A DNA stretch of 64,000 nt, taken from Pseudomonas sp. PDM14 (GTDB lineage: Bacteria; Pseudomonadota; Gammaproteobacteria; Pseudomonadales; Pseudomonadaceae). Under the pieces are notes generated by a model, which was not told the origin of the DNA, made no database searches, and worked only from the letters and a program-made list of their open reading frames with translations. The DNA lies in contig NZ_JACVAQ010000003.1 of the NCBI RefSeq assembly GCF_014851905.1, positions 1 to 64,000 of the forward strand, written 5' to 3'. Positions 1 through 16,873 of the stretch are shown in pieces. Every line of letters starts with the position of its first letter. The stretch's first letter is position 1. A program made the translations under genes and the position numbers.

Positions 1-66
1 TGAAACGACGCATCGCCGATGGTAGTGTGGGGCTTCCCCATGTGAGAGTAGGTCATCGTCAAGCTC
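1..66 (+). rRNA. rrf: 5S ribosomal RNA, 3' part
   Basis: The window opens inside a 5S rRNA. The conserved 3' half is visible (GATGGTAGTGTGGGG, then CCCATGTGAGAGTAGGTCATC), ending near CAAGCTC. The 5' part lies before base 1. A strong terminator follows at once, so this is the last gene of an rRNA operon. The exact 3' end is uncertain by a few bases. Confidence 0.93.
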
Positions 67-71
67 CTATC

Positions 72-110
72 CCCAAACCCCCAATCCGAGAAATCGGGTT
101 GGGGGTTTGG
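72..110 (+). terminator. rRNA operon terminator
   Basis: A long hairpin: CCCAAACCCCCAA on the left pairs with TTGGGGGTTTGG on the right around a short AT-containing loop. It lies directly after the 5S gene. It has only a weak T run, but the long stem fits an rRNA operon terminator. Confidence 0.85.
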
Positions 111-201
111 CTTTGGGCGATGGAAAAATCTCAGCAGCTTCTGCCTAGGAAACTGGGCGACGCGCCGCTATGATGCCTGCCTCTTTTCGGGGTCAGTTCT
201 G

Positions 202-1167
202 ATGCAGAAAGTTTTGCAGATGCTCCAAGATGGTGAGTTCCACTCCGGCGAAGCCCTGGGGAGTGTCCTGGGTGTCAGTCGGGCAGCCGTCTGGAAACGT
301 TTGCAACATATAGAGCGTGAGTTCGGCGTCCCCATATTCCGGGTTCCCGGGCGAGGGTACAGGCTGGAATCACCACTCTCCCTATTGAATTCAGATGCGA
401 TCAAGGCCGGTCTGGAGTCTCAGGGCTGGACTTCTTCCGTTCTGGACTCGGTTGACTCGACCAATGCCGAGGCCATGCGGCAAATTGCCTCGCAGCCGGA
501 AGTGCTGCCTCTTGTCGTGTTGGCGGAGGTGCAGTCTGCTGGACGCGGACGTCGTGGGCGCACGTGGGTAAGCCCGTATGGTGAGAATCTCTATTACAGC
601 CTGGGATTGAGCATTGATGGCGGCGATTTTCCGCTTGTTGGCCTGAGTCTTAGCGTGGGTCTTGCTGTTCACGCAGTTCTGCGTGATCTGGGGTGTGCCG
701 ATGTCGGGCTCAAGTGGCCCAACGACGTTCTCGCGGGCGGTCGAAAAATCGCGGGCATTCTCATCGAGATCGCGGGGGATCCGGCGGGATCCTGCCAGGT
801 TGTCATCGGCATTGGTATTAACGTCAATATGCGGTCTGGCGAGGCAGAGATAGATCAACCTTGGACGTCGCTGCGTAATGACCGGGGTGTATTGATCGAT
901 CGCAGTGCGCTGGTGTTGAGCTTGAGCCGTCAGCTTGCGCGTTATCTCGATTTGCATTGTTGCGAAGGTTTTGCGGCGCTCCAGGGTGAGTGGGAGTCGG
1001 TGCATTTATGGCAGGGGGCTGCAGTTACTCTTGTTTCCGGTTTGCAGCGGATAGAGGGGCGTGTTCTCGGGATCGATAAGCAGGGTGCGTTGCGTCTCGA
1101 TGTGATGGGAGAGGAGCGGCAGTTCAGTGGTGGCGAGTTGAGCCTGAGGTTGCGCAATGATTCTTGA
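202..1167 (+). CDS. birA: Biotin--[acetyl-CoA-carboxylase] ligase / biotin repressor BirA
   Basis: This cytoplasmic enzyme makes biotinyl-AMP and transfers biotin to the carboxylase carrier protein; in family members with the N-terminal helix-turn-helix it also represses biotin genes. The 321-aa protein has the full two-part layout. A winged helix occupies about residues 1-60 ([12 protein letters not shown] is the recognition region). The catalytic domain carries the nucleotide/biotin loop GRGRRGRTW near residue 115 and the KWPNDV motif near 172, and an SH3-like C-terminus follows. The ATG start is preceded by a usable GGGG-type Shine-Dalgarno. It overlaps coaX by 11 bases, so the two are co-translated. 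The neighbour of the rRNA operon in P. aeruginosa is also birA-coaX. Confidence 0.96.
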   Translation: MQKVLQMLQDGEFHSGEALGSVLGVSRAAVWKRLQHIEREFGVPIFRVPGRGYRLESPLSLLNSDAIKAGLESQGWTSSVLDSVDSTNAEAMRQIASQPEVLPLVVLAEVQSAGRGRRGRTWVSPYGENLYYSLGLSIDGGDFPLVGLSLSVGLAVHAVLRDLGCADVGLKWPNDVLAGGRKIAGILIEIAGDPAGSCQVVIGIGINVNMRSGEAEIDQPWTSLRNDRGVLIDRSALVLSLSRQLARYLDLHCCEGFAALQGEWESVHLWQGAAVTLVSGLQRIEGRVLGIDKQGALRLDVMGEERQFSGGELSLRLRNDS

Positions 1168-1903
1168 GTTGGACTGCGGCAATAGTCTGATCAAATGGCG
1201 AGTGCTCCGCGCTGGCGGCAATGTTCTGGCGGGAGGTGTTGTCGACTCCGCGGCGGAATTGCTGGAGGTTGTTATCTCCGTGGGGGATTGTCAGCTGCAT
1301 GCATGCCGACTGGTGAGCGTGCGCAGCGAGGCTGAAACGAATGAGCTTATTGCAAGCATCGGGCATGCTTTTGCCATTCCGGTGTCTGCGGCCTCTCCGG
1401 CGGGCGAGCTCGGAGGTGTGCGCAATGGCTATGAAGAGCCGCAGCGCCTCGGGCTAGATCGCTGGTTGGCGCTTGTCGGTGCCTATCAGTTGTCTCCCGG
1501 TAATTGCCTGGTTCTTGATCTCGGCACGGCAGTAACGTCTGATTTTGTTACCGCTACTGGCGATCACCTCGGAGGGTATATCTGTCCAGGAGTGCCTCTG
1601 ATGCGTAATCAGCTGCGCACCCATACTCGCCGGATTCGTTACGACGATGCTGCGGCAGAGCAGGCCCAGACTACCCTGGCTCCAGGCCGGTCTACAGTCG
1701 AGGCGGTCGAGCGGGGTTGTTCGCTGATGTTGCGTGGTTTCGTGCTGACCCAATTGGACGTTGCGCGAGTACATTGGGGCGAGGATTTTGCGGTCTATCT
1801 GACGGGTGGTGATGCGTCGCTTGTCAGTGAAATGTTGCCCCAGGCACATCTGGTTTCCGATCTGGTTTTTGTCGGGTTGGCGCTTGCCTGCCCTTTGTCC
1901 TGA
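1157..1903 (+). CDS. coaX: Type III pantothenate kinase
   Basis: This enzyme phosphorylates pantothenate, the first step of coenzyme A synthesis. The type III (CoaX) form belongs to the ASKHA fold and needs a monovalent cation. The 248-aa protein starts [14 protein letters not shown], the DxGNSxxKW phosphate-binding motif of the family. Further on it has [12 protein letters not shown] and [11 protein letters not shown], which hold the catalytic Asp and the second phosphate loop. The start lies 11 bases inside birA, the usual tight coupling, and the stop is 9 bases before the next gene. No CoaA gene is seen in the window. Confidence 0.95.
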   Translation: MILELDCGNSLIKWRVLRAGGNVLAGGVVDSAAELLEVVISVGDCQLHACRLVSVRSEAETNELIASIGHAFAIPVSAASPAGELGGVRNGYEEPQRLGLDRWLALVGAYQLSPGNCLVLDLGTAVTSDFVTATGDHLGGYICPGVPLMRNQLRTHTRRIRYDDAAAEQAQTTLAPGRSTVEAVERGCSLMLRGFVLTQLDVARVHWGEDFAVYLTGGDASLVSEMLPQAHLVSDLVFVGLALACPLS

Positions 1904-1912
1904 GGCTCGCTC

Positions 1913-2593
1913 ATGCGCTGGTTGTTTCTGCTTCTGCTGGTTCTGAACCTCTTCTATTACGTCTGGCATCAGCAGCAGGCTCCATTACGCGCCAAAGAGG
2001 TGGAGCCCATGGCGCAGTATCGTGGCGCGCAGCAGGACATTCGTCTCCTTAGTGAGTCGGGCAGGGAGGGTGTGCGGCGTGAGGTGCCGGATGCCGCTGT
2101 CTCGGCAGCGACGGAGACATGCTTGTTTCTCGGCAGCTTTCAGCAGGACTCCGCGGCGCGGGAGGTCGAGCAGCGGCTGATGTCTCTGGATATCGGCGCC
2201 GAGGTTAAGGCTGTTGATGCGGCGGCGGGCCTGGATTACTGGGTCTATCTTGCGCCGCTGGCCTCTCGCCAGGCATCGCTTCGCCAGCTCAAGGAGCTGC
2301 AGGCGCGCAAGATCGATAGCTACATCATTACTCAGGGGGATCTGGCCAACGGCATTTCGCTTGGCATCTTCCCGCGTAGTGATTCTGCGCAAAGTGTCAT
2401 GCAGCGTTTGCGGGATGCCGGATACGAGCCGCTGCTGCGTGAGTTGACGCGGGCGCAGCGCAGTTTCTGGGTGCGTATTGCGCCGCAGAGTCGGCGATTG
2501 GCCGATGATGTTCTGCTTCAACAATTGGCTTCGGACTTCAAGAATCTGCAGCATCAATTAATGCCGTGCGAAGGCGTTGCAACTGACCGTTAG
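1913..2593 (+). CDS. SPOR-domain-like inner-membrane-anchored protein
   Basis: This 226-aa protein has one N-terminal hydrophobic helix (residues 3-17, LFLLLLVLNLFYYVW) followed by a long periplasmic part. Two stretches look like SPOR repeats: LGSFQQDSAAREVEQRL near residue 70 and LGIFPRSDSAQSVMQRL near 150. SPOR domains bind denuded peptidoglycan in family members; that function is inferred here. It is the third gene of the birA-coaX unit, and a GAGG Shine-Dalgarno overlaps the coaX stop. The position matches a conserved hypothetical in P. aeruginosa. A weak hairpin (CCTCA...TGAGG, 2658-2676) follows it. Confidence 0.8.
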   Translation: MRWLFLLLLVLNLFYYVWHQQQAPLRAKEVEPMAQYRGAQQDIRLLSESGREGVRREVPDAAVSAATETCLFLGSFQQDSAAREVEQRLMSLDIGAEVKAVDAAAGLDYWVYLAPLASRQASLRQLKELQARKIDSYIITQGDLANGISLGIFPRSDSAQSVMQRLRDAGYEPLLRELTRAQRSFWVRIAPQSRRLADDVLLQQLASDFKNLQHQLMPCEGVATDR

Positions 2594-2682
2594 TTTGCAT
2601 AGAATGGCGGCCGCTTTGCGGGGGAGGCTCCGCAGGGTTGCTGTCAAATAGCGCTAACCTCAAGTTTTTAATGAGGAATTGC

Positions 2683-2711
2683 TTGACAGTAGGGTGGCAT
2701 GCAATGACAAT
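2683..2711 (+). promoter_or_regulatory. Sigma-70 promoter of the tRNA-Tyr/Gly/Thr-tufB unit
   Basis: The -35 box TTGACA (2683-2688) and the -10 box GACAAT (2706-2711) are 17 bases apart. Transcription should start near 2718, just before the tRNA-Tyr at 2725. The sequence after the -10 (GCCGCC) is GC-rich, as in promoters under stringent control. Confidence 0.8.
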
Positions 2712-2724
2712 GCCGCCTCGTTTT

Positions 2725-2809
<85 letters not shown>

Positions 2810-2833
2810 GATTAAGCGTGAGCTGCAAGCTCC

Positions 2834-2907
<74 letters not shown>

Positions 2908-2933
2908 GTTTGTTGTTTGTGCAAACGTGTTTC

Positions 2934-3009
2934 GCTCATGTAGCTCAGCTGGTAGAGCACACCCTTGGTAAGGGTGAGGTCAGCGGTTCAAATCCGCTCA
3001 TGAGCTCCA
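2934..3009 (+). tRNA. tRNA-Thr (GGT)
   Basis: A 76-base tRNA with acceptor stem GCTCATG/CATGAGC, T loop GGTTCAAATCC and encoded CCA. Anticodon GGT lies at 2967-2969. It is the last tRNA before tufB, the same arrangement as E. coli thrU-tyrU-glyT-thrT-tufB, with a different tRNA set. Confidence 0.97.
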
Positions 3010-3014
3010 CTTTA

Positions 3015-3046
3015 ACAAAGGCAGATATGCAGATATCTGCCTTTGT
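3015..3046 (+). terminator. Hairpin between tRNA-Thr and tufB
   Basis: ACAAAGGCAGATAT pairs perfectly with ATATCTGCCTTTGT (14 bp) across a 4-base loop and is followed by TTTTA. It could be a partial terminator or a processing site that separates the tRNAs from the tufB message. Full termination is doubtful because no other tufB promoter is obvious in the 48 bases that remain. Confidence 0.6.
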
Positions 3047-3094
3047 TTTAATGGCGGCGTGACTCGCTCAAATATTTGATGGGAGACGGTCAAG

Positions 3095-4288
3095 ATGGCT
3101 AAAGAAAAGTTCGAACGTAACAAACCGCACGTCAACGTAGGCACCATCGGTCACGTTGACCACGGTAAAACCACTCTGACCGCTGCTCTGACCCGCGTTT
3201 GCTCCGAAGTGTTCGGTAGCGCCCGTGTCGACTTCGACAAGATCGATAGCGCCCCGGAAGAAAAAGCTCGCGGTATCACCATCAACACCGCGCACGTAGA
3301 GTACGACTCCTCTGTTCGTCACTACGCGCACGTTGACTGCCCGGGTCACGCTGACTATGTGAAGAACATGATCACTGGTGCTGCCCAGATGGACGGCGCG
3401 ATCCTGGTTTGCTCCGCTGCTGACGGCCCGATGCCGCAGACTCGCGAGCACATCCTGCTGTCCCGTCAGGTAGGTGTTCCGTACATCGTTGTCTTCCTGA
3501 ACAAGGCTGACATGGTTGACGACGCCGAGCTGCTGGAGCTGGTCGAGATGGAAGTTCGTGACCTGCTGTCCACCTACGACTTCCCGGGCGACGACACTCC
3601 GATCATTATCGGTTCCGCTCTGATGGCTCTGAACGGCCAAGACGACAACGAAATGGGCACCAGCGCTGTGAAGAAGCTGGTTGAAACTCTGGATAGCTAC
3701 ATTCCAGAGCCGGTTCGTGCCATCGATAAGCCGTTCCTGATGCCGATCGAAGACGTTTTCTCGATCTCCGGACGCGGTACTGTAGTTACCGGTCGTGTAG
3801 AGCGCGGTATCGTCAAGATCCAGGAAGAAATCGAAATCGTTGGTCTGCGTGACACCACCAAGACCACCTGCACCGGCGTTGAAATGTTCCGCAAGCTGCT
3901 CGACGAAGGTCGTGCTGGCGAGAACTGCGGTGTACTGCTGCGCGGCACCAAGCGTGACGACGTAGAGCGTGGTCAGGTTCTGGCCAAGCCGGGCACCATC
4001 AAGCCGCACACCAAGTTCGAAGCTGAAGTGTACGTTCTGTCCAAAGAAGAAGGTGGTCGTCACACTCCGTTCTTCAAAGGCTACCGTCCGCAGTTCTACT
4101 TCCGTACCACTGACGTGACCGGTTCGTGCGAACTGCCGGAAGGCGTTGAGATGGTAATGCCGGGCGACAACGTGAAAATGGTTGTCACCCTGATCAAGCC
4201 GATCGCCATGGAAGACGGCCTGCGTTTCGCGATTCGCGAAGGCGGCCGTACCGTTGGTGCCGGCGTGGTTGCCAAGATCGTCGAGTAA
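3095..4288 (+). CDS. tufB: Elongation factor Tu (copy B)
   Basis: This GTPase carries aminoacyl-tRNA to the ribosome. It has 397 aa. The G domain has GHVDHGKTT (residues 19-27), the DCPGH switch II motif and NKADMVDD for guanine recognition, followed by two beta-barrel domains. The ATG start has GGGAG 9 bases upstream. The protein is identical to tufA at 19615; the two genes differ only at a handful of silent sites. The start codon here is ATG and in tufA it is GTG. It follows three tRNAs and is followed by a terminator. Confidence 0.99.
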   Translation: MAKEKFERNKPHVNVGTIGHVDHGKTTLTAALTRVCSEVFGSARVDFDKIDSAPEEKARGITINTAHVEYDSSVRHYAHVDCPGHADYVKNMITGAAQMDGAILVCSAADGPMPQTREHILLSRQVGVPYIVVFLNKADMVDDAELLELVEMEVRDLLSTYDFPGDDTPIIIGSALMALNGQDDNEMGTSAVKKLVETLDSYIPEPVRAIDKPFLMPIEDVFSISGRGTVVTGRVERGIVKIQEEIEIVGLRDTTKTTCTGVEMFRKLLDEGRAGENCGVLLRGTKRDDVERGQVLAKPGTIKPHTKFEAEVYVLSKEEGGRHTPFFKGYRPQFYFRTTDVTGSCELPEGVEMVMPGDNVKMVVTLIKPIAMEDGLRFAIREGGRTVGAGVVAKIVE

Positions 4289-4305
4289 TCGGTTGATCTG
4301 ACTCA

Positions 4306-4340
4306 GTCAGGCCGGCATAATGGTCGGCCTGACTTCGTTT
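4306..4340 (+). terminator. Terminator after tufB
   Basis: GTCAGGCCG (4306-4314) pairs perfectly with CGGCCTGAC (4325-4333), followed by TTCGTTTT. It ends one base before tRNA-Trp, so either read-through or a nearby promoter must supply that tRNA. Confidence 0.8.
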
Positions 4341-4341
4341 T

Positions 4342-4417
4342 AGGCCAGTAGCTCAATTGGCAGAGCGGCGGTCTCCAAAACCGCAGGTTGGGGGTTCGAT
4401 TCCCTCCTGGCCTGCCA
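4342..4417 (+). tRNA. tRNA-Trp (CCA)
   Basis: A 76-base tRNA with acceptor stem AGGCCAG/CTGGCCT, anticodon CCA at 4375-4377 and encoded CCA end. It lies between tufB and secE, as in E. coli relatives and P. aeruginosa. Confidence 0.97.
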
Positions 4418-4466
4418 GATTCCTGATAATGCGGATCTGGCATTTCTTTGATTACAGGGTTTTCTC

Positions 4467-4835
4467 ATGAATGCCAAAGCTGAAGCTAAAGACTCACGCT
4501 TTGACCTGCTGAAGTGGCTGGTTGTTGTCGCTCTAGTGGTCGCAGGTGTGGTCGGCAATCAGTATTTTTCGGCTGAACCTCTCCTGTATCGCGTGCTGGT
4601 CCTGTTGGCGCTTGCGGCTGTAGCCGGTTTTGTAGCGCTGCAGACCTCAAAGGGTCAAGCCTTCTTCGGTCTGGCCAAAGAGGCTCGCACCGAAATTCGC
4701 AAGGTTGTATGGCCAACTCGCCAGGAAACAATGCAGACCACGCTGATCGTGGTTGCCGTGGTTCTGGTGATGGCGCTGGTTCTGTGGGGGCTGGATTCCC
4801 TGCTGGGCTGGCTTGTTTCGTTGATTGTCGGTTAA
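4467..4835 (+). CDS. secE: Protein translocase subunit SecE
   Basis: An essential inner-membrane part of the SecYEG channel that clamps SecY. The 122-aa protein has three hydrophobic segments (about 17-34, 39-59 and 92-118), like the E. coli type. The conserved amphipathic motif VVWPTRQET is at residues 80-88, just before the last helix. It is followed 9 bases later by nusG. SecY, its partner, is encoded at 30190. Confidence 0.97.
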   Translation: MNAKAEAKDSRFDLLKWLVVVALVVAGVVGNQYFSAEPLLYRVLVLLALAAVAGFVALQTSKGQAFFGLAKEARTEIRKVVWPTRQETMQTTLIVVAVVLVMALVLWGLDSLLGWLVSLIVG

Positions 4836-4844
4836 GGGTGTCCC

Positions 4845-5378
4845 GTGGCTAAGCGTTGGTACGTTGTGCATGCTTACTCGGGTTACGAGAAGCATGTCAT
4901 GCGCTCGCTGATCGAGCGCGTGAAGCTGGCTGGCATGGAAGAAGAGTTTGGCGAGATTCTGGTCCCCACCGAAGAAGTGGTGGAGATGCGTAACGGCCAG
5001 AAGCGCAAGAGTGAGCGCAAGTTTTTCCCGGGCTATGTCCTGGTTCAGATGGAAATGAGCGAGGCGACTTGGCACCTGATCAAGAACACGCCGCGCGTCA
5101 TGGGCTTCATCGGCGGTACCGCTGACAAGCCTGCGCCCATCACTGAAAAAGAAGCGGATGCCATTCTGCGTCGCGTCGCCGATAGCGGTGATAAGCCGAA
5201 GCCGAAGACACTGTTCGAGCCGGGCGAGACTGTTCGAGTAATCGACGGCCCGTTTGCCGACTTCAACGGTGTGGTCGAAGAGGTCAACTACGAAAAGAGC
5301 CGGATCCACGTGGCCGTGCTTATTTTTGGTCGCTCCACGCCGGTGGAGCTGGAGTTCAGTCAGGTCGAGAAGGCGTAA
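4845..5378 (+). CDS. nusG: Transcription termination/antitermination protein NusG
   Basis: NusG binds RNA polymerase through its N-terminal NGN domain and Rho or ribosomal S10 through its C-terminal KOW domain. The 177-aa protein starts [14 protein letters not shown], typical of NGN. Its KOW motif ([19 protein letters not shown]) begins near residue 122. The start is GTG at 4845. It is co-transcribed with secE and closed by a strong terminator. Confidence 0.98.
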   Translation: MAKRWYVVHAYSGYEKHVMRSLIERVKLAGMEEEFGEILVPTEEVVEMRNGQKRKSERKFFPGYVLVQMEMSEATWHLIKNTPRVMGFIGGTADKPAPITEKEADAILRRVADSGDKPKPKTLFEPGETVRVIDGPFADFNGVVEEVNYEKSRIHVAVLIFGRSTPVELEFSQVEKA

Positions 5379-5397
5379 CTGGACAATGCATCCCATA

Positions 5398-5426
5398 CCC
5401 CACAGCCGTTGGCTGTGGGGTTTTTT
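5398..5426 (+). terminator. Terminator after secE-nusG
   Basis: CCCCACAGCC pairs perfectly with GGCTGTGGGG over a 3-base loop and is followed by six T. A textbook intrinsic terminator. The 70 bases from here to rplK must hold the L11 operon promoter or leader; I see no clear -35/-10 pair there. Confidence 0.93.
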
Positions 5427-5496
5427 CGTCACTGGGATAAAGGCGTTATCAACCGGGGAGCCAAATTGGCGCTAGAACCCGTAACTGGAGTAGCTC

Positions 5497-5928
5497 ATGG
5501 CTAAGAAGATTACCGCTTATATCAAGCTGCAAGTGAAGGCCGGTCAGGCCAACCCGTCGCCGCCCGTTGGTCCTGCACTGGGTCAGCATGGCGTGAACAT
5601 CATGGAGTTCTGCAAAGCTTTCAACGCCCGTACTCAGGGTATGGAAGCCGGTCTGCCGACTCCAGTGATCATCACTGTATACAGCGACCGCAGCTTCACG
5701 TTCGAAACCAAAAGCACCCCGGCTTCGGTTCTGCTGAAGAAGGCTGCCGGCCTGACCAGCGGTTCCGCTCGTCCGAACACCGTCAAAGTGGGCACCGTTA
5801 CCCGTGCTCAGCTGGAAGAGATCGCCAAGACCAAGGCGGCCGATCTGACTGCAGCTGACCTGGATGCGGCCGTGCGTACCATCGCCGGCTCCGCGCGTAG
5901 CATGGGCCTCAACGTGGAGGGTGTGTAA
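5497..5928 (+). CDS. rplK: 50S ribosomal protein L11
   Basis: L11 binds the GTPase centre of 23S rRNA and is needed for RelA activation. The 143-aa protein has the normal two-domain form. The N-terminal part has the proline-rich [14 protein letters not shown] stretch, and the C-terminal rRNA-binding domain ends with [10 protein letters not shown]. An AACTGGAG Shine-Dalgarno lies before the ATG. Its stop overlaps the rplA start by one base (TAATG), so L1 translation is coupled to it. In this family L1 represses both genes by binding the leader. Confidence 0.98.
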   Translation: MAKKITAYIKLQVKAGQANPSPPVGPALGQHGVNIMEFCKAFNARTQGMEAGLPTPVIITVYSDRSFTFETKSTPASVLLKKAAGLTSGSARPNTVKVGTVTRAQLEEIAKTKAADLTAADLDAAVRTIAGSARSMGLNVEGV

Positions 5929-6623
5929 TGGCTAAGCTGACCAAGCGCCAAAAGGCTATCGCCGAGAAAATCGAAGCGGGCAAGCAGTACGGCTTCGAAG
6001 ATGCCGCCAAGCTGCTGGCTGAGCTGTCTGCCGTCAAGTTCACCGAATCGTTCGATATCGCCATCAACCTGGGTGTTGATCCGCGTAAATCCGACCAGGT
6101 TGTTCGTGGCGCTACCGTTCTGCCGAACGGCACTGGCAAGACCGTTCGCGTTGCCGTGTTCACCCAGGGCCCGGGCGCTGAAGCTGCTCTGGCTGCTGGT
6201 GCCGACAAGGTCGGTATGGACGAACTGGCTGCCGAAATGAAGGCCGGCGACCTGAACTACGATGTCGTCATCGCCTCCCCGGACGCCATGCGCGTCGTCG
6301 GCCAGCTGGGCCAGATCCTCGGTCCGCGCGGCCTGATGCCTAACCCGAAGGTCGGCACCGTGACTCCGGACGTGGCCACTGCCGTGAAGAACGCCAAGGC
6401 GGGTCAAGTGCGCTTCCGTACTGACAAGAACGGCATCATCCACACCTCCGTTGGCAAGGTCGGCTTCGAAGCTGTCCAGCTGAAGCAGAACGTGGAAGCC
6501 CTGCTGTCGGACCTCAAGCGTCTGAAGCCGTCGACCTCGAAAGGCATCTACGTCAAGCGCGTGACCCTGAGTACCACCATGGGTCCAGGCCTGGTCATCG
6601 ACCAAGCATCGCTCGACGCGTAA
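5928..6623 (+). CDS. rplA: 50S ribosomal protein L1
   Basis: L1 forms the mobile L1 stalk at the E site and is the translational repressor of its own operon in gamma-proteobacteria. The 231-aa protein carries the signature [15 protein letters not shown] near residue 125. The ATG overlaps the rplK stop by one base. A 215-base spacer with the L10 leader follows. Confidence 0.98.
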   Translation: MAKLTKRQKAIAEKIEAGKQYGFEDAAKLLAELSAVKFTESFDIAINLGVDPRKSDQVVRGATVLPNGTGKTVRVAVFTQGPGAEAALAAGADKVGMDELAAEMKAGDLNYDVVIASPDAMRVVGQLGQILGPRGLMPNPKVGTVTPDVATAVKNAKAGQVRFRTDKNGIIHTSVGKVGFEAVQLKQNVEALLSDLKRLKPSTSKGIYVKRVTLSTTMGPGLVIDQASLDA

Positions 6624-6689
6624 GTGATTGGGTCGGCGGAGCGATCCGTCGACCTGGAAAAGATTGGGGTCCCTGCCTGGCGGGGGCTA

Positions 6690-6835
6690 TCCAAGACCGT
6701 AGGCGGCGCAAGCCTTAAACCCGGAGAGCGATCTCTACAAGCCTACGCAGATGGTGCTCCCGGTTCCTTACCGAATCAGACACCAAAACGACATCCGGCC
6801 TCGGCTGGATGAAACGGTAACAAGCAGGAGTTTTA
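6690..6835 (+). promoter_or_regulatory. L10 (rplJ) leader, autoregulatory mRNA region
   Basis: The 215-base spacer between rplA and rplJ has no gene but matches the known L10 leader in place and in pieces. It has a purine-rich GGAGAGCGATCTCTAC segment, a CCGGTTCC...GGAGTT region and the hairpin CATCCGGCCTCGGCTGGATG just before the rplJ start. In E. coli the L10-(L12)4 complex binds such a leader and blocks rplJ translation. The function here is inferred from position and resemblance. Confidence 0.7.
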
Positions 6836-6838
6836 CCC

Positions 6839-7339
6839 GTGGCAATTAAACTCGAAGACAAGAAGGCCATCGTCGCTGAAGTCAACGAGGCTGCCAAAGC
6901 TGCCCTGTCCGCTGTTGTGGCTGATGCCCGCGGCGTGACGGTAGGCGCTATGACCGGACTCCGTAAAGAGGCTCGTGAAGCTGGTGTGTACGTACGTGTC
7001 GTGCGTAACACCCTGCTCAAGCGCGCCGTTGCCGACACTGAATACAGTGTCCTCAACGACTCGTTCACCGGCCCGACCTTGATCGCTTTCTCCAATGAAC
7101 ACCCGGGCGCTGCTGCTCGTCTGTTCAAAGAGTTCGCGAAAGGTAACGACAAGTTCGAGATCAAGGCAGCTGCGTTCGAGGGCAAGTTCCTCGCAGCAAA
7201 CCAGATCGACGTGTTGGCTTCGCTGCCAACTCGCGACGAAGCTATTGCACGACTGATGAGCGTTATTCAAGGCGCTACCAGCAAGCTGGCTCGTACTCTG
7301 GCGGCCGTTCGCGACCAGAAAGAAGCTGCCGCTGCCTAA
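6839..7339 (+). CDS. rplJ: 50S ribosomal protein L10
   Basis: L10 is the base of the ribosomal stalk: its N-terminus binds 23S rRNA and its C-terminal helix binds L7/L12 dimers. The 166-aa protein opens [14 protein letters not shown], has the [11 protein letters not shown] motif and an Ala-rich tail. The GTG start at 6839 is preceded by CAGGAG. Expression is likely controlled by the upstream leader. Confidence 0.98.
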   Translation: MAIKLEDKKAIVAEVNEAAKAALSAVVADARGVTVGAMTGLRKEAREAGVYVRVVRNTLLKRAVADTEYSVLNDSFTGPTLIAFSNEHPGAAARLFKEFAKGNDKFEIKAAAFEGKFLAANQIDVLASLPTRDEAIARLMSVIQGATSKLARTLAAVRDQKEAAAA

Positions 7340-7419
7340 GGCCGCGTAAGCACTTTCAAAATCACATGTTTAATTTGATGGCTGCGTAAGCTGTCACCCC
7401 AATACAGGAATTTATAGTC

Positions 7420-7785
7420 ATGTCTCTGACTAACGAGCAAATCATCGAAGCCATCGGCCAGAAAACCGTTCTGGAAGTTGTTGAGCTGATCAAAGCGATG
7501 GAAGAAACCTTCGGCGTTACCGCTGCTGTTGCCGCTGCTGGCCCGGCTGCTGCCGCCGCTGTTGTCGAAGAGCAAACCGAGTTCAACGTTGTTCTGGTCG
7601 AAGCCGGCGAGAAGAAAGTCAACGTGATCAAGGCTGTTCGCGAGCTGACCGGTCTGGGTCTGAAAGAAGCCAAAGAGAAAGTCGACACCGCTCCTCAGGT
7701 CATCTCCGAAGGCCTGACCAAGGACGCTGCCGAAGACGCCAAGAAGAAGCTGGAAGAAGCTGGCGCCAAAGTCGAGCTCAAGTAA
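7420..7785 (+). CDS. rplL: 50S ribosomal protein L7/L12
   Basis: The multicopy stalk protein that recruits translation GTPases. The 121-aa protein has an N-terminal dimerisation helix, an Ala-rich hinge (about residues 35-50) and the C-terminal domain with [21 protein letters not shown], the EF-G/EF-Tu contact helix. It follows rplJ after 80 bases. A partial terminator and a structured spacer separate it from rpoB. Confidence 0.98.
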   Translation: MSLTNEQIIEAIGQKTVLEVVELIKAMEETFGVTAAVAAAGPAAAAAVVEEQTEFNVVLVEAGEKKVNVIKAVRELTGLGLKEAKEKVDTAPQVISEGLTKDAAEDAKKKLEEAGAKVELK

Positions 7786-7831
7786 GCGACGACCTTGCGT
7801 CTACAGCCCGCGCGTTAAGCAACAGGCTGAT

Positions 7832-7860
7832 GGCTGGTGGCAATTGCCACCGGCCTTTTT
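7832..7860 (+). terminator. Attenuator between rplL and rpoB
   Basis: GGTGGC pairs with GCCACC inside a longer imperfect stem (GGCTGGTGGC...GCCACCGGCC), followed by TTTTT. The position matches the partial terminator that in E. coli lets only part of the transcripts continue into rpoBC. That role is inferred. Confidence 0.75.
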
Positions 7861-7900
7861 CCGTTATGGGCAGATGCCGCAAGGCTGCTGTCCATGGCGC

Positions 7901-7950
7901 GAAAATCCCGCCCTTGGGGCGGCGCAAACCACGGGGTTTGCACGATTTTC
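7901..7950 (+). other. Compact three-helix RNA element in the rplL-rpoB spacer
   Basis: An outer 7-bp stem GAAAATC (7901-7907)/GATTTTC (7944-7950) encloses two hairpins: CCGCC (7908-7912)/GGCGG (7918-7922) and GCAAACC (7924-7930)/GGTTTGC (7935-7941). The helices are nearly continuous, with one unpaired base between the hairpins and two before the closing strand, so a three-way junction is likely in the RNA. The element ends 56 bases before rpoB. I do not recognise it as a known motif. It could be a processing site, an mRNA stabiliser or a regulatory site for rpoBC. Confidence 0.65.
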
Positions 7951-8006
7951 TGGCTGCTCCCGCCGGGTGTAGCCAAACAAGCAGGTGACCAAGCTGGGGA
8001 ACGCTG

Positions 8007-12080
<4,074 letters not shown>

Positions 12081-12094
12081 CACGCACCGCCTAT

Positions 12095-12123
12095 GCGGCA
12101 CCCGGCCAAGGCCGGGTTGCCGC
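12095..12123 (+). other. Hairpin in the rpoB-rpoC spacer
   Basis: GCGGCA (12095-12100) plus CCCGGC pair with GCCGGG plus TGCCGC around a CAAG loop, with one bulged T: a 12-bp stem with no T run. It is therefore not a terminator and is more likely an mRNA stability or processing element. The rpoC Shine-Dalgarno (GAGGAGGAAAGG) follows directly. Confidence 0.6.
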
Positions 12124-12145
12124 TGGTCCGTGAGGAGGAAAGGCC

Positions 12146-16342
<4,197 letters not shown>

Positions 16343-16349
16343 GTGCGAG

Positions 16350-16378
16350 GCCCCGGGCGATTCGTCACCCGGGGCTTT
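16350..16378 (+). terminator. Terminator after rpoBC
   Basis: GCCCCGGG (16350-16357) pairs with CCCGGGGC (16368-16375) around a 10-base loop, followed by TTTGCC. The T run is short, so read-through into the rpsL unit is possible. Confidence 0.75.
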
Positions 16379-16381
16379 GCC

Positions 16382-16410
16382 TTGACGGTGGGTGAGAGTC
16401 TCTTTAGACT
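16382..16410 (+). promoter_or_regulatory. Sigma-70 promoter of the str operon (rpsL)
   Basis: TTGACG (16382-16387) and TAGACT (16405-16410) are exactly 17 bases apart. The expected start point is near 16417, about 85 bases ahead of rpsL. It lies directly after the rpoC terminator. Confidence 0.75.
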
Positions 16411-16425
16411 CATGCACCCCTAAAT

Positions 16426-16455
16426 TTGGCAGGGCACATGCTCTGCCAATTTTTT
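16426..16455 (+). terminator. Attenuator-like terminator in the rpsL leader
   Basis: TTGGCAG (16426-16432) pairs with CTGCCAA (16443-16449) and the inner GGCA/TGCT extends the stem. Six T follow at 16450-16455. It sits only about 10 bases after the predicted start point at 16417, so a transcript from that promoter must pass a full intrinsic terminator to reach rpsL. Confidence 0.75.
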
Positions 16456-16501
16456 GCTTTTGTTGAAAAATAGCGTCGAAAGACAACAGTGGAGCTAGTA
16501 G

Positions 16502-16873
16502 ATGGCAACTATCAACCAGCTGGTACGTCAGCCGCGTAAGCGTATCGTCGAGAAATCCGACGTGCCTGCGCTGCAGAACTGCCCGCAGCGTCGTGGCGTG
16601 TGCACTCGTGTGTACACCACCACGCCGAAGAAACCGAACTCCGCACTGCGTAAAGTGTGCCGTGTTCGTCTGACCAACGGTTTTGAAGTCACCTCCTACA
16701 TCGGTGGTGAAGGTCACAACCTGCAAGAGCACAGCGTCGTGCTGATCCGTGGCGGTCGTGTAAAAGACCTTCCGGGTGTGCGCTACCACACTGTTCGCGG
16801 TTCGCTGGACACCACTGGTGTCAAAGACCGTAAGCAGGGTCGCTCGAAGTACGGTACCAAGCGTCCGAAGTAA
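16502..16873 (+). CDS. rpsL: 30S ribosomal protein S12
   Basis: S12 sits at the decoding centre and controls accuracy. The 123-aa protein carries [18 protein letters not shown]; the lysine of KPNSA that mutates in streptomycin resistance is wild type, as is the second cluster [12 protein letters not shown]. The ATG has GTGGAGC upstream. First gene of the str operon rpsL-rpsG-fusA-tufA. Confidence 0.98.
   Translation: MATINQLVRQPRKRIVEKSDVPALQNCPQRRGVCTRVYTTTPKKPNSALRKVCRVRLTNGFEVTSYIGGEGHNLQEHSVVLIRGGRVKDLPGVRYHTVRGSLDTTGVKDRKQGRSKYGTKRPK

Noticed and set aside
146..174. birA promoter with -10 TATGAT
   Set aside because: TATGAT at 169-174 is acceptable but no matching -35 lies 16-18 bases upstream.
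5427..5496. L1-binding site or promoter in the rplK leader
   Set aside because: Expected from E. coli, but I could not align a convincing L1 site or a -35/-10 pair in these 70 bases.
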